Below, one piece after another: positions 1-19,026 of a DNA stretch of 64,000 nucleotides. The notes under the pieces were generated by a model. The model was not told the DNA's origin and did not search any database. It worked only from the letters and a program-made list of their open reading frames with translations. Both the position numbers and the translations under genes were made by a program. How positions within the stretch are numbered: the first letter of the stretch is position 1; each line of letters opens with the position of its first letter. Source of the DNA: Muraenolepis orangiensis (Eukaryota > Chordata > Actinopteri > Gadiformes > Muraenolepididae); the NCBI GenBank assembly GCA_027704905.1, contig CM051007.1, positions 19,580,559 to 19,644,558 of the forward strand, written 5' to 3'.

Positions 1-663
1 AACTAATTTGCGATTGAATGCTGGTACAATGGAGGGGAATTACTACCCACACTGTAATGGTACACACCTGGTTGAAACCCGGCAATGTATTTCTTAAACA
101 TGATTCATTTTAATCATGTTTTAATCAGAACAGGGAGGAAAAGGAGCACCAGGAAGCAGCCATGGGTAGCAAATATCTTAATGCATGGTTACAACCAAGT
201 ACCAGCAGCCCCATAGAGAGAACAGATAACAGATAAGAGAGAACAGAGAACAGATAAAAAGAGAAGAGATAATAGAGAGAGAGAGAGAGAGAGAGATAGG
301 CTTTATGCACACGGAGAGAGAAAGAGGCATTAGATGCAACCCATGACACACACAGCCATCAGTGCCAAAGAAATCCATGTTGAGGTTGAGGAAGCCATAG
401 AGGAGGGTAAGGCTGACTACGACGTGGATGAGGACCTATCAAAACCTGTTGCCCTGGATTCAATTGAAGTGGTATAAAATATAAGGCATGGTTGGAGTTC
501 TCGCCAAACTCCATTTTTTGCTGTACAGAACGGGGGTGGGGGGACGGGACGGGGGGTTAGGGTTAACCCTTCCAAGCAATAAATACCTCAGTGCTTGCGA
601 TGAAGGCGGAGTTCAAAATCTGCAAAATCTGTTGTTCTACCCGGTCATAAACCTGCATAATTT
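1..663. other. Left flank, no gene recognised
   Basis: This stretch holds a short (GA)n microsatellite near 273-296 and a poly-G-rich patch near 531-556. It also contains one small open frame at 343-477, listed separately. I see no splice sites, domains or transposon ends that I can support. Confidence 0.5.
343..477 (+). other. Unrecognised 44-residue acidic open frame
   Basis: An ATG-to-TAA frame encodes 44 residues that are rich in Glu and Asp, with a run beginning EIHVEVEEAIEEGK and a second acidic patch DYDVDEDL. The composition is more protein-like than most chance frames here. There is no recognisable domain, no partner exon, and the surroundings are repeat-rich. It may be a fragment of a decayed mobile-element protein or chance. 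I do not claim a function. Confidence 0.15.
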
Positions 664-1148
664 TGTCACGGGTTAGGTTTGGACCCAAATGCTGCACACG
701 GACACCAAGGACAGATAGTGATATTTATTACAATATCCACACAGACAGGGGCAGGCAGAAACGTAGTCAGGGACAGGCAGGTGATCGGGAACCAGGCAGG
801 GACAGGCAGAGGCGTAGACGGGAACAGGCAGCAGATCGGGAACCAGGCAGGGCAGACAAACCAGGCAGGAACAGGCGGACGCGTAATCTGGAACAGGAAC
901 AGGAATCAGAACGCTGGAATGTCTGTGTCATCAGGAACAATGTGGCCCCGTGTGAGTGTGCGAGGTAGACTTAAATAGTAACGTGATAATGATGCGCTGC
1001 AGCTGTGGGTGAGACTTAACAAAGGGGGCATGGCTATCCGGTAGTATGTAGTGGGAGCGAGGAGACAGGAATATGGAATGATATAAGGGGGCGTGGCTAT
1101 ACGGGCGAGTGCTGTGGAAGCAAGGAGGCAGGAGTGCAAACTGTGACA
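664..1148 (+). mobile_element. LTR-like element (TGTCAC...GTGACA ends)
   Basis: The segment starts TGTCACGGG and ends TGTGACA, so its tips are inverted (TGTCAC/GTGACA) and begin with TG and end with CA, as LTRs do. It contains many short CAGGCAGG/GGGACAGGCAG motifs in imperfect tandem. A gag-like frame starts 31 bases downstream, the layout of a 5' LTR followed by gag. No second LTR is seen in the window. Alternatively it could be a non-autonomous DNA element with short terminal inverted repeats. A family name would need a repeat-library search. Confidence 0.5.
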
Positions 1149-1178
1149 AAACCCCCCCCTTAGAACAATCTGGCCATA

Positions 1179-2003
1179 ATGGACCCAGCGCACACCACGT
1201 CACCACAGGCCCATCGTGAGATCCTCCAACGGAGCGGTGCACAGCTGGCCACCCTGGTTCAGTCTGTCTTGGCTAGGGCGCAGGCACTAGAGGCCGTAGT
1301 CGCTCAGCGATACCCAGCGTCTCCTCCCGCTTCACCACCGCCAGTTCCAGTGGGATTTGCACCGGAGCCCCAGCCTTGCACCTTTCCCTCTGAGGGGGCT
1401 AAGATACGACAGACGCCGACCTGCTCGTCCTTCCTGGCGCCTTACGTCGCTCTGTCCCCGTACAGCGTCACGCTTCCCCCGTCTGACAACGCCACGCTGC
1501 TCAACGCCGCGCTGCCCCGTTCTGACGACATCACTCCGTCCCCGTACAGCGTCGCTCTTCCCCCATCTGACAGCGTTGCTCTTCCCCCGGCTGACAGCGT
1601 CGCTCTTCCCCCGGCTGACAGTGTCGCTCTTCCAAACGCCGCGCTGCCCAACACCGCGCTGCCCCGTTCCGACGACGCCGTGCTGCCCCGTTCTGACGAC
1701 ATTGCTCTGTCCCAGTACAGCGTCGCTCTTCTCCCGTCTGACAGAGTCGCTCTGTCCCCGTACAGCGTCGCTCTTCCCCCGTCTGACAGCGACGCGCTGC
1801 GCTGCCCAACGCTGCGCTGCCCAACGCTGCGCTGCCCAACGCTGCGCTGCCCCGTTCCGACGCCGCCGCACTGCCCCGTTCTGATGCCGCCGCGCTGCCT
1901 CGGTTCATCGATGGTGGCCCGATGTGCGTGGTTCGCCGCCTACTTCACTCCCGTCGCTGTGGGAGACTCTTTCCCTCCTCTTTCCCACAGGGAAAGGAGG
2001 TGA
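1179..2003 (+). pseudogene. Gag-like retrotransposon frame expanded by tandem repeats
   Basis: An open frame of 274 codons begins MDPAHTTSPQAHREI and continues with a helix-like stretch (LATLVQSVLARAQALEAVV), then Pro-rich sequence. This resembles the start of gag in fish Ty3/gypsy-type retrotransposons. From about residue 88 the protein is almost entirely short repeats built from ALPPSDS/ALPRSDD/LSPYSVAL units. They are encoded by 24-bp and related units, and by a 15-bp CTGCGCTGCCCAACG unit near 1795-1850. No capsid, zinc knuckle, protease or reverse transcriptase follows, because the sequence runs into a Tc1-like element at 2070. The frame is therefore a broken gag remnant. The gag assignment rests on the N-terminus and its position after the LTR-like segment, and is inferred. 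Confidence 0.4.
1440..1860 (+). repeat. Composite minisatellite inside the gag-like frame
   Basis: Imperfect tandem units of 24 bp (of the type CTTCCCCCGTCTGACAGCG plus a few bases) alternate with a CCCCGTACAGCGTCGCT motif. They end in four copies of a 15-bp unit at about 1795-1850. All unit lengths visible are multiples of three, so the frame stays open. Confidence 0.7.
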
Positions 2004-2069
2004 GCGAGAACCCTCAGGAAGCGGAGGAGGAGGAGGAGGTGGACATGGACATCTCTGACGAGTACTGGA

Positions 2070-3523
2070 ATTGGAATTACCTGGATTTCTGCATAAATTG
2101 GTCATAAAATGTGTTCTGATCTTCATCTAAGTCACAACAATAGACAAACACTGTCTGCTTAAACTAATACCACACAAACAATCATATGTTTTCATGTTTT
2201 TATTGAACACACCATGTAAACATTCACAGTGCAGGTTGGAAAAAGTATGTGAACCCCTATGCTAATGACTTCTCCAAGAGCTAATTGGAGTCAGGAGTGA
2301 GCCAACCTGGAGTCCAATCAATGAGATTGGAGGTGTTGGTTAAAGCTGCTCTGCCCTATAAAAAACACACACCAGTTTTGAGTTTGCTTGATGTTCATCG
2401 GTCTACGGTAAGACAAATTGTCTATGAATGGAGAAAGTTCAGCACTGTTGCAACTCCGTCCTGTAAAGATGACAGCAAGAGCACAGCGCAGAATGCTCAA
2501 TGAGGTGAAGAAGAATCCTAAAGTATCAGCTAAAGACTTACAAAAATCTCTGGCACATGCTAACATCTCTGTTGACGAATATACAATACATAAAACACTG
2601 AACAAGAATGGAGTTCATGGGAGGACACCACGGAGGAAGCCACTACTGTCCAAGAAAAACATTGCTGCACGTTTGAAGTTTGCAAAAGAGCACCTGGATG
2701 TTCCACAGCACTACTGGAAAAATATTCTGTGGACAGATTAAACCAAAGTTGAGTTGTTTGGAAGGAACACACAACACTATGTGTGGAGAAAAAAAAAGGC
2801 ACAGCACACCAACATCGGAACCTCATCCCAACTGTGAAGTATTGTGGAGAGGGCATCATGGTTTGGGGCTGCTTTGCTGCCTCAGGGCCTGGACAGATTG
2901 CTATCATCGATGGAAAAATGAATTCCCAAGTTTCCAAGACATTTAGCAGGAGAACTTAAGGCCATCTGTCCACCAATTGACGCTCTTCAGAAGATGGGTG
3001 ATGCAACAGGATAATGACACAAATCACAGAAGTAAATCAACAACAGCATGGCTTCAACAGAAGAAAATACGCCTTCTAGAGTGGCCCAGTCAGAGTCCAG
3101 ACCTCAACCCGATTGAGATGCTATGGCATGACCTCAAGAGAGCGATTCACACCAGACATCCCAAGAATAATGCTGAACTGAAACAGTTTTGTAAAGAGGA
3201 ATGGTCCAAAGTTCCTCCTGACCGTTGTGCAGGTCTGCTCTGCAACTACAGGAAATGTTTGGTTGAGGTTATTGCTGCCAAAGGAGGGTCAACCAGTTAT
3301 TCAATTCAAGGGTTCACATACTTTTCCGACCCTGCACTGTGAATGTTTACATGGTGTGTTCAATAAAAACATGAAAACATATAATTGTTTGTGTGGTATT
3401 AATTTAAGCAGACTGTGTTTGTCTATTGTTGTGACTTAGATGAAGGTCAGAACACATTTTATGACAAATTGATGCAGAAATCCAGGTAATTCCAATGGGT
3501 TCACATACTTTTTCTTGCAACTG
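2070..3523 (+). mobile_element. Tc1/mariner-type transposon with IR/DR ends, left tip missing
   Basis: Left arm 2070-2256 and right arm 3310-3523 are near-perfect inverted copies. Each contains the direct-repeat motif AAAGTATGTGAACCC at its inner edge (about 2242-2256 and 3310-3326). The right arm also carries an outer copy ending TTGCAACTG at 3523, followed by TA, the Tc1 target dinucleotide. The left arm lacks the matching outer 27 bases: homology starts abruptly at 2070 next to the gag-like frame. The transposase between the arms is broken. The element is therefore dead, but both inner repeats are intact. Confidence 0.9.
2285..3342 (+). pseudogene. Tc1-like transposase pseudogene
   Basis: The transposase of DDE Tc1/mariner elements cuts and pastes the element. 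The paired N-terminal helix-turn-helix region is in one frame (2285-2503, ending shortly after RSTVRQIVYEWRKF). The next part is in another frame (2418-2741), with VHGRTPRRKPLLSKKN and then ILWTD, the first catalytic Asp. A TAA stop follows that Asp directly. A third frame (2977-3342) carries MQQDND, the second catalytic Asp region, and SPDLNPIEMLW, which includes the final acidic position. At least one frameshift, one nonsense codon and a further frame change between 2742 and 2976 show that it is not functional. Confidence 0.9.
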
Positions 3524-4837
3524 TATATGGATTTATTCACCTTAAGGTCAAAGGTACCTACATCTTTCTCCTCTTAGCCTTTATTGCAAAATAGCTTTTC
3601 CAACAGCATAAACGGCATCCCAGAATATGACTGCAGAGGCCTTTATGGACTCAGATACAGTTGACTATATTTTGCCTGACAACATTCCGCCGTATTTATT
3701 TGAGCCAGAGGAACACAGCCGAGGAAACACAGCCGAGGAAACACAGCAGAGAGAGACAGAGGCTGCGGCTGCATCCGCCATGTAAAGACAGAGGTGCGCT
3801 GAAGACTTTCTTCAGGATCCACAGGAAGATAAACTGGAAAGGACAAGCAAGACCAGCAAGGCCGAGAGAGGGCAGATGACCATTGAGTGAGTAATTGCGT
3901 CACTTAACACTAAAGTAATAGCTACAGGCTAGGGTGGTGATAGTAGACGTAACGTTGGAACAAGCTTTGTACTGATAAAATGGCATGGTCTTGTTCCGTG
4001 CATATATTAATTTAATTATTTGCTTTTATGAGTTCCGGCCCCTGACCTCTCTAACAATCCTCTGCACGTCCCTGGTTGTTTACGGAACACTAGAAGAACG
4101 GGTCTAACTGGTAGGCCTGCCTCAAGATGAATGCCCGGTAATCTACACCTATTTAGAGGAACCAGAGGTGTAACCACGGCTACCATTTCCTTCAAGGAAA
4201 TGTTTGCCGAAACTGAAGTAGAGCATAAACACATAATTGCATCAGGAAATGCGAAAATTTCAAAGGCAACCAGGAAATATGATCATATCAAAGATACGAT
4301 TAGATTTAAATGTATTGTCAGTGCACAACACAAGTACACATAGTACACAAGTACAGTAAAGCGAAAATAGATTGGCATCTAACCAGAGTGCAAATGTTGT
4401 AAAGTGCATGGTAATAAACAGCAAAGGTAAGTTTTGTTGCCCTCTGGTACGGTTCCAAAAGGTGGTTATGTGTTATTTGAATTGAGGGGGAGTGTTTTAT
4501 GAGTAGAATTGTTGCAAAATAATCGTACAATTTGTAAGTCGTTGAACACAAACGGCTGCTCAAGGTTGGTCAATAACACACTATGTGAGGCAATAGAATG
4601 AATAGATTAGGTCTAAATCAACAGGTCGCTGTGTTGTGTTTACTTTAAGCCTGCACAATGACAATATATTAATCACTTAAGAATGGTGTTGTTCAAGCTT
4701 AAATAATTGAGTTCATTATTGGCTTGCATTTCGGCACCACACCCCAACCAAACACCAGTACTATGCCACTGTTGGAATTGTGTGAACCGTTTTCCAACCA
4801 TGTCGTTTATAAATGTTTCCACTGATGCTTGGTGTAT
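3524..4837. other. Spacer between Tc1 element and LINE
   Basis: No gene is recognised. A 52-residue open frame at 3627-3785 (+) contains the motif PPYLFEPEEHS, reminiscent of protein fragments that recur in fish repeats, followed by Glu/Gln/Ala-rich sequence. The rest is AT-rich without clear structure. Confidence 0.4.
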
Positions 4838-6405
4838 TAGCCAAGTCAAATCAAGTCAAGTTTATTGTCACTTCACAGTTTACACGTATAAAGTATAAAG
4901 CAGTGAGTGAAAATCTTATGTGCAATACCCGACGACAGACAGCAGTTAAAATATTATATTAAAAATAGAATAAAAACAGAATACAATAAAAGAAGTTTAA
5001 AAAAAAAAGTTTAAAACTGTATAAAGTTGAATATATAAAATAAAAATGCAATTTATAAAATGCAATGTGCTCTCCTCTCTGCTTCCTGTAGTCCATCAGC
5101 TCCTCCCTGTAGGCTGTCTCGTCGTCGCCGGCGATCAGGCCCATCACTGTCGTGTCGTCAGCAAACTTGATGATGACGTTGGAGCTGTGCATAGCCATGC
5201 AGTCGTGGGTGTAGAGGGAGTAGAGGAGAGGGCTCAGCACGCATCCCTGGGCGGCTCCTGTGTTGAGGGTCAGTGGCTCTGAGGTGGTGCTGCCCATCCT
5301 CACCACCTGGCGGTGGTCCGACAGGAGGTCCAGTATCCAGCTGCACGTGGATGGGGGCACGCCTAGACCTCTAAGCTTGGTGATGAGCTTGGCAGGAACT
5401 ATCGTGTTGAAGGCTGAGCTGTAGTCCACAAACAGCATTCGCACATAACAGTTATTTCCCTCCAGGTGAGAAAGGGCAGTGTGGAGGGCCATGGCAATTG
5501 CGTCGTCCGTGGATCTGTTTTGACAATATGCAAATTGCCATGGGTCCAGGTAACACGGAGCAAATAAAGTCCTTGACCAACCTCTTGAAGCATTTGCTGA
5601 CAATCGAGTTGAGGGCTACAGGTCTATAGTCATTCAGGCATGTTACCTTGGGTTGTTTAGGGACAGGCACGATGGTGGACATCTTGAAGACCGCGGGAAC
5701 AACAGCCTGGGACAGGGAGAGGTTGAAGATGTCTGCAAAGACTCCTGCCAACTGGTCTGCGCATGCTCTGAGGACGCGGCCCGGGATGTCGCCGGGGCCT
5801 GCCGCCTTACGGATGTTCAACCGCTTGAAGGTGCGGTGCACATCCGCCTTCGAGATGTTCAGCAAGCTGGTCTCCTCAGGCGGCGCTGGCGTCGGCGGGC
5901 TGCCGTTCACGTCGAACCGAGCAAAAAAAGTATTTAGCTCCCCTGGGAGGGAGATAGAGGAGTTCTCTACACAACTGGTTCTCCCTCTGAAGTTCGTTGT
6001 CGTCTGTAGCCCCTGCCACATACCCCTCGCGTCGTGGCTCTTGAATTTCTCCTCCACTCTGTCCTTATACTCCTGCTTGGCAGTGACGATGGTCTTACGG
6101 AGGTTGTAGCGGGCTCTCGTATATTCCTCCATATTCCCGGAGCCAAAGGCGGCGTTACGCGCGTGGAGGGAAGCGCGAACATCGCCGTTAATCCGCGGTT
6201 TCTGGTTGGGATATATCCGAACCAACTTGGTCGGAACAACGTCATCTATGCACTTCTTGATGAACCCGGTGACCGAGGACACGTACTCGTTGATGTTATT
6301 GTCCGAGGCAATGCGGAACATGTGCCAGTCAGCGCGACCAAAACAATCCTGCAGCATAGAGTCCGATTGGTCCGACCAGCATTGGACCTCCCTCACAGCA
6401 ATTGA
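4838..6405 (-). mobile_element. 5'-truncated non-LTR retrotransposon (LINE)
   Basis: A minus-strand reverse-transcriptase remnant runs from about 6396 down to 4959, followed by a short 3' tail ending near 4838 in CAAGTCAAGTTTATTG on the plus strand. The upstream endonuclease domain is absent: the sequence changes to unrelated AT-rich DNA at about 6405. This is the usual form of a copy that arose by incomplete reverse transcription. The clade was not determined; the reverse transcriptase resembles the abundant L2/CR1/Rex1-type elements of fish. Confidence 0.85.
4959..6396 (-). pseudogene. LINE reverse transcriptase remnant
   Basis: The first part, 6396 down to about 5550, encodes the linker before the polymerase and its first motifs, including GPGDIPGRVLRACADQLA and LNDYRPVALNSIVSKCFKRL. 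The second part, about 5560 down to 4959, is in another frame. It has QFAYCQNRSTDDAI, the catalytic FVDYSSAFNTI (motif A), the GAAQGCVLSPLLYSLYTHDC stretch, and FADDTTVMGL (motif C with the paired Asp). A one-base-type frame change near 5550, loss of the N-terminal half and the run-on into tail sequence make it inactive. Confidence 0.88.
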
Positions 6406-6994
6406 GTATATTAAATGATATTATATTAAGTATATAAAGTATTGTTTTGTCACGTTTTTTTTTAGAGTAGAGTAGAGTAGAGTCTACTTTAGTAGAGTAA
6501 AGTAGAAATAGCAAACAATTATTTCATTTTAAAGAACGTAAAGAATGGCCTTCTCAACTGCCATAGTTGTGTTCAAGGTTGAACAAGGTGTTTAGTTTAC
6601 AATTAAATAAACATTTTGCTACGTTCTGTCATTTTTGGCTGCTGAACATTTTCGACCAAATTCCAGTTCGGCCTTATGTTAAAGGTAGGAAACCCTAAAT
6701 TCCAGTTAGTCTCTTCTCTTCCTACTGAAACACTGCCAAGAAAATGGCCGCAAGCAGCGGTAAAGAAGGATGGGGAGGAGGCAGGGTGTTGCTTCCTCAT
6801 AACACATACAGGAAGACATAAAATGGTACAGTTGACATAATATTGAGTAGGCCTACTGTAGTCACTGTAGTATTAGCCTTATGTTAGTAAGCATTTTCCC
6901 AATATGACCATAACGTTATAACCAGATAACTTAGCATGCATGAAGCTTGAAACTAAATGGAAAATCACAACTAGCAAGAACAAGTATCGGTTTA
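6406..6994. other. AT-rich spacer with a short AGAGT microsatellite
   Basis: Imperfect AGAGT repeats occupy about 6463-6508. No gene or transposon end is visible in the remainder. Confidence 0.6.
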
Positions 6995-7610
6995 TACCTG
7001 CCCAGGAGACGGTATGAGTCCCGTGTGTCTAGTGTGTATACCTGCCCAGGAGACGGTATGAGTCCCGTGTGTCTAGCTGTGTATACCTGCCCAGGAGACG
7101 GTATGAGTCCCGTGTGTCTAGCTGTGTATACCTGCCCAGGAGACGGTATGAGTCCCGTGTTTCTAGCTGTGTATACCTGCCCAGGAGACGGTATGAGTCC
7201 TGTGTGTCTAGCGGTGTATACCTGCCCAGGAGACGGTATGAGTCCTGTGTGTCTAGCGGTGTATACCTGCCCAGGAGACGGTATGAGTCCTGTGTGTCTA
7301 GCGGTGTATACCTGCCCAGGAGACGGTAAGAGTCCCGTGTGTCTAGCGGTGTATAACGGCCGAGGAGACGGTATGAGTCCCCTGTGTGTCTAGCTGTGTA
7401 TACCTGCCCAGGAGACGGTATGAGTCCCTTGTGTCTAGCGGTGTAGACCTGCCCAGGAGACGGCATGAGTCCTGTGTGTCTAGCTGTGTATACCTGCCCA
7501 GGAGAGGGTAGGAGTCCTGTGTGTCTAGCGGTGTATACCAGCCCAGGAGACAGTATGAGTCCTGTGTGTCTAGCAGTGTAGACCTGCCCAGGAAGCGGCA
7601 TGAGCCCCAG
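6995..7610 (+). repeat. 45-bp minisatellite, about 14 copies
   Basis: A unit of 45 bases (core CCTGCCCAGGAGACGGTATG, then AGTCCCGTGTGTCTAGCTGTGTATA) is repeated head to tail about 14 times with few changes; copies at 7036, 7081, 7126 and onward are exactly 45 apart. Because 45 is a multiple of three and the unit lacks stops in several frames, open frames run through it on both strands. These frames are a product of the repeat and not evidence of a gene. Confidence 0.95.
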
Positions 7611-9282
7611 GATGAGACCTGGGGCACGTTCAGCTCTGACAAAACGTAGCAAAACATTTATGTAAACGGAAACCGTGGTGTTGAAACACTGAACCTATGG
7701 CAGCGGAGAAGCAGTCTTTGCGTACTACATAAATGTCTGCTAATGTATTCAATGGTTGCATAAAACCAAGCGGCAGCGGACATATCCCTTAAGGTCTTAG
7801 TTGGATCTAGTGTGCGCTTGCGTCTTTTTAATATGGCGGTTACTAGACATGCCACTTCTGATTGGTTGATACCTCTGACACACCCACAAGCCGGGAAACC
7901 AGGAAACCTGTTGAATATGTCATATGCATATAGAATGTGCATATGACACTAATTAATATGTCCCCTTATTGGAATATAATGTACGACAGGGTGATGGAAC
8001 ATTAGGCCTTCATTATACCGCAATGGTAAGATAGGCTTTCAGCTACTTAATTAACTATATTGTTACTGTTTTTCTTACTGCTTACAACCGCCAAAGTAAG
8101 CCTTATTTTACAATAAAGGAAAACTCCGGAGTGGTTTATTCTATTCACACCACAGTTAAACAAAAATGATTAAATATGGGTTACTTTTATCTATAAGATG
8201 ATATCATTTGGTTGAAATTAATCGGGTGATATTAAAATACTCCTCGACACTGTATTTGTATCTATAGCTGTATTTTTATTTGTTTTTAATGTTAAGATTC
8301 GTAGCGTATTGATTGAGAACTGTTAAAAGGCAGGTGTCTTGTTATTGAACAAGAAGGCACACCACTTGGAACATTATTGACCAATCAGGATCAAAGTAGG
8401 TGCTGCTGTAGGCTATAAAACAATTTGAATTCCTCAATAAACCTTCAGACGCACATGACGACCAACACTTTGCATAAGCCCCACCAAAAACAGCCTGACG
8501 GAAGATACAGACAGAAATAAACCACCGGTCTTTCACCGGTTAAAGGTGACAACCGACGAGCCCTTCGAGAAGTACTTCTGCTGATTACTGAAAATATTCA
8601 TGTCATCACTTCCATCTAGTGGTCAAATTCAACACTTACTGGATCAACTGTACGTCCAGACCAGAGCTGTTGATAAAGCAACTCGTTTATGCAATGATTT
8701 TACTGGTCATTCTACCCTTATATTATTAATTTGAATAATCAAAAGTATTCATATCTAGTATTCAAAGACATTTAAATCCTACTGTAAACATGTGTTGGTT
8801 CAGCGTGAGTGAGGATCCAGATTGGGTTGGTGTAATAGTTTCCAAATATTGTTGATACTATTTAATACCAGATTAGCTTTTAAGTGAAAAATAAAAAAAT
8901 TTGTAAAGGTAAAACATGTGCTTGGAAAAGTCAAGTTTTAAGAAGTAATTGAAACTTGACATCACTTAAGTACAAGTTATTTATGTACTTTAATGTGCCA
9001 GCACATTAAACTCTGGTGAAATGCTTTATTTTCTGTCATTTTAACAGGGGCTTCGTCTCTCACATAACGTGAACTACAAGGTGTCTATAATCGGTATTAG
9101 TGTTTATGCAAATCATTGTCCACATCCCTGCATTATTTTGTGTGAAACTATTTCCATGGGCCTTTATCATAGGTGAACCCAGGTATATCTCTTGACGTCA
9201 ACTACGATGGGCAATGGCATACCTACAGACCCATAATTACTGAAATGAACTACACCCGTTTTTATGAGGGGCCGTTAGGGAC
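7611..9282. other. Repeat-derived and unassigned sequence left of the fold-back element
   Basis: 7611-7940 contains sequence like dispersed fish repeats (CTGGGGCACGTTCAG followed by CTGACAAAACG). The rest is AT-rich DNA with no gene, RNA or transposon end that I can support. Confidence 0.4.
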
Positions 9283-9843
9283 ATTATTCAGCAATACCGT
9301 TCACATACACATGTGAAACACACACACACACACAACTGAAACCAAAATAATTTACAAAACATATGTAAAAATCTCTCATACACACATAAGAAATCCAAAG
9401 TTATTCACATATACAACGCTCTCATATACACATGTGAAACAGACACACACATGAAATGCACTCATATACACATGTGAAACGCTGTCTCTCACACACACAC
9501 ATGTGAAACGCTCTCATATACACATTAAATGCTCTCTTAAGCTACGTGCAGGCTGCTGAGCAGACATGATGACGGACATATTGTTTTCGCGGTTCTTCGC
9601 TGTTTTTTTTTTTAACGCCTTCCTGTTCAACTGAGATGCTTTCCGTTTCAACTGAAATCCCTCTCACACAACATACTGAAATTGCATTTCATGTGTGTGT
9701 GTGTGTGAGTGCGTTTCACATGTGTATATGAGAGCGTTTCACATGTATGTAAGAGCGTTTCATATGTGTATATGAGAGATTTTTAGTGTAGTATATGAGA
9801 GATTTGTGAGAGTGTTTCACATGTGTATATGTGTCTGAATAAT
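9283..9843. mobile_element. Fold-back (inverted repeat) element
   Basis: The left arm (9283 to about 9540) is built of CACATGTGAAAC and GCTCTCATATACACATG motifs. The right arm (about 9690-9843) is built of their reverse complements, GTTTCACATGTG and TATATGAGAGCGTTTCACATG. The tips also match in inverted form: ATTATTCAG at 9283-9291 and CTGAATAAT at 9835-9843. About 150 bases of non-repeat sequence form the loop. This structure is typical of a non-autonomous fold-back or MITE-like element. There is no transposase, and the class is unknown. Confidence 0.65.
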
Positions 9844-11473
9844 AAAACACACACACACACACACACTTTTGCATTTGATTTGTGAAGTTAACAAGGGAAC
9901 TTTAAATGAAGTGCTCCTGCTGGGAACAATGTAAAACAAACAGGATATCAATTTTGTATCAGTAATATGGTTTTTGTTTGTTGTGTTTTAGAATGATTAG
10001 GGGCTCAATGGGAAAACAAGCAAAGGTGGGGCTTTTATTTTGAAAGAAAGTCTGTACTTTGAGGTATATTTTATAGGGGAGGTGGCATAAATGACATGAA
10101 TGTCCCCAAATAATACAGCAGTTTTCATTATCATGCTTTTTTTTGTACATAAACAAGCAGGGCTTTTTTTCATAACACTGTGCAAAATCGCCCATTTCAT
10201 CAGCAATTAAATAACACAAATATGACAGTGATGATACTAGAAATGTGTCTGGTTCTCAAGGTCAATATGCCATCGTTAAATAAAGTAAATATGATTGGTC
10301 AAGTAAATCCTACTGGGAAGATAAAAGGGGCTTAAAGTTTTCCGCTTTTCAACCTTATCTCTATCCGCATTAGGGTGTGAAAGTTTGACAAACCCCAGAG
10401 GCAACATTCCTCTAAAAAGTTTCCCTTTGACTGTATATTTGCTGTAGTTTCACTTGCCAGTTGGCATATGCTAACCGCAAATTGGCAACTCAATTGCGGT
10501 CCTATATACTGTATGTATAGAGACAGTTTGACTGTCTCTATACATGCGGCGAGGCTAAATATAAATGATGCAATGTTGTCAAGGTGACTTGTTCCTATTT
10601 CGATTTGCCGTTGCCGTTCTGAATTAATTACAGACAATGTTTTTGAATAAATGGGGGGGGGGGTGACATATCTACAAAAGGGGGGCTCTGCAGAAAAAGT
10701 TTGGGAACCAATACCATACCAACTTTGTGGACTGAACTGCACAGAACACCAGATAAATCGTACACACTGCCCCTTTAAACAGAGCAAAGCCATTATAAAA
10801 CGTATTTCAGTATAACACATGTAGGGACGATATGTGAATTACTTCCACATTGGCATACAGAAAATACAAATACATTGACATTCACAGTTGATTCACAGTG
10901 CACATTTAAACACCGTGAAACACCACCGGAAACACATCCACGTTTCCATGCTCCAAAAAAAAAAAAAAAAAAAAAAAGGGTTCGTTAGTTCTTTATTTGA
11001 CCGGTTAATAGCGAGCGAGAATTAACGTGAGCGGTTCAAATTTTGCAGAGTTAAACGGTCGTACAATATTTGGGAGTCTAGCATGCTTCACAAGTCATGC
11101 TCAATACTAGAGACGGAGGTAGTATAGTTATGGTTCTTGTGAGAGAGCGCCAGTTCAATCTGAAGCGTGGATGAAGCCACCACGTTCCTAATGCCCTCAT
11201 GAATCCAACCGATGGCAAAGAAGACCTCGTTACGGAGGATCCTCCACTTTTATCCCAAAAAACACCACCCAAAACACTACCCAAAAAGCACCACCCAAAA
11301 CCCGTACCCCATGAACGGGAGCCTCGACATTTTCATTTTCATAAAAAAGAAAACATTACATATGGACTTGGAAGCGAAGAAAAAGTGAAATCACAAGCAG
11401 GGCATGGGCGGTGACCGCATCACAGCGTGCAAAGATGAACCCACAGCAGAGAGAGAGAGAGCAGCCGATGGTT
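9844..11473. other. Region 3' of zdhhc18
   Basis: No coding exon is recognised. The region holds a (CA)n run at about 9846-9867, a poly-A run near 10955-10977, and a possible minus-strand polyadenylation signal (AATAAA, 10997-10992) about 480 bases past the candidate zdhhc18 stop. Confidence 0.4.
10992..10997 (-). terminator. Candidate polyadenylation signal of zdhhc18
   Basis: AATAAA on the minus strand lies downstream of the candidate last exon (stop at 11474). Hexamers of this kind occur often by chance, so the link to the gene is an inference. Confidence 0.3.

Positions 11474-19026
<7,553 letters not shown>

Noticed and set aside
663..978. Two overlapping Arg/Gln-rich frames of about 100 codons
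   Set aside because: They are produced by the CAGGCAGG-type repeats of the LTR-like element.
6995..7610. CRISPR-like array
   Set aside because: The units are directly adjacent with no spacers and the context is a fish genome; it is a minisatellite.
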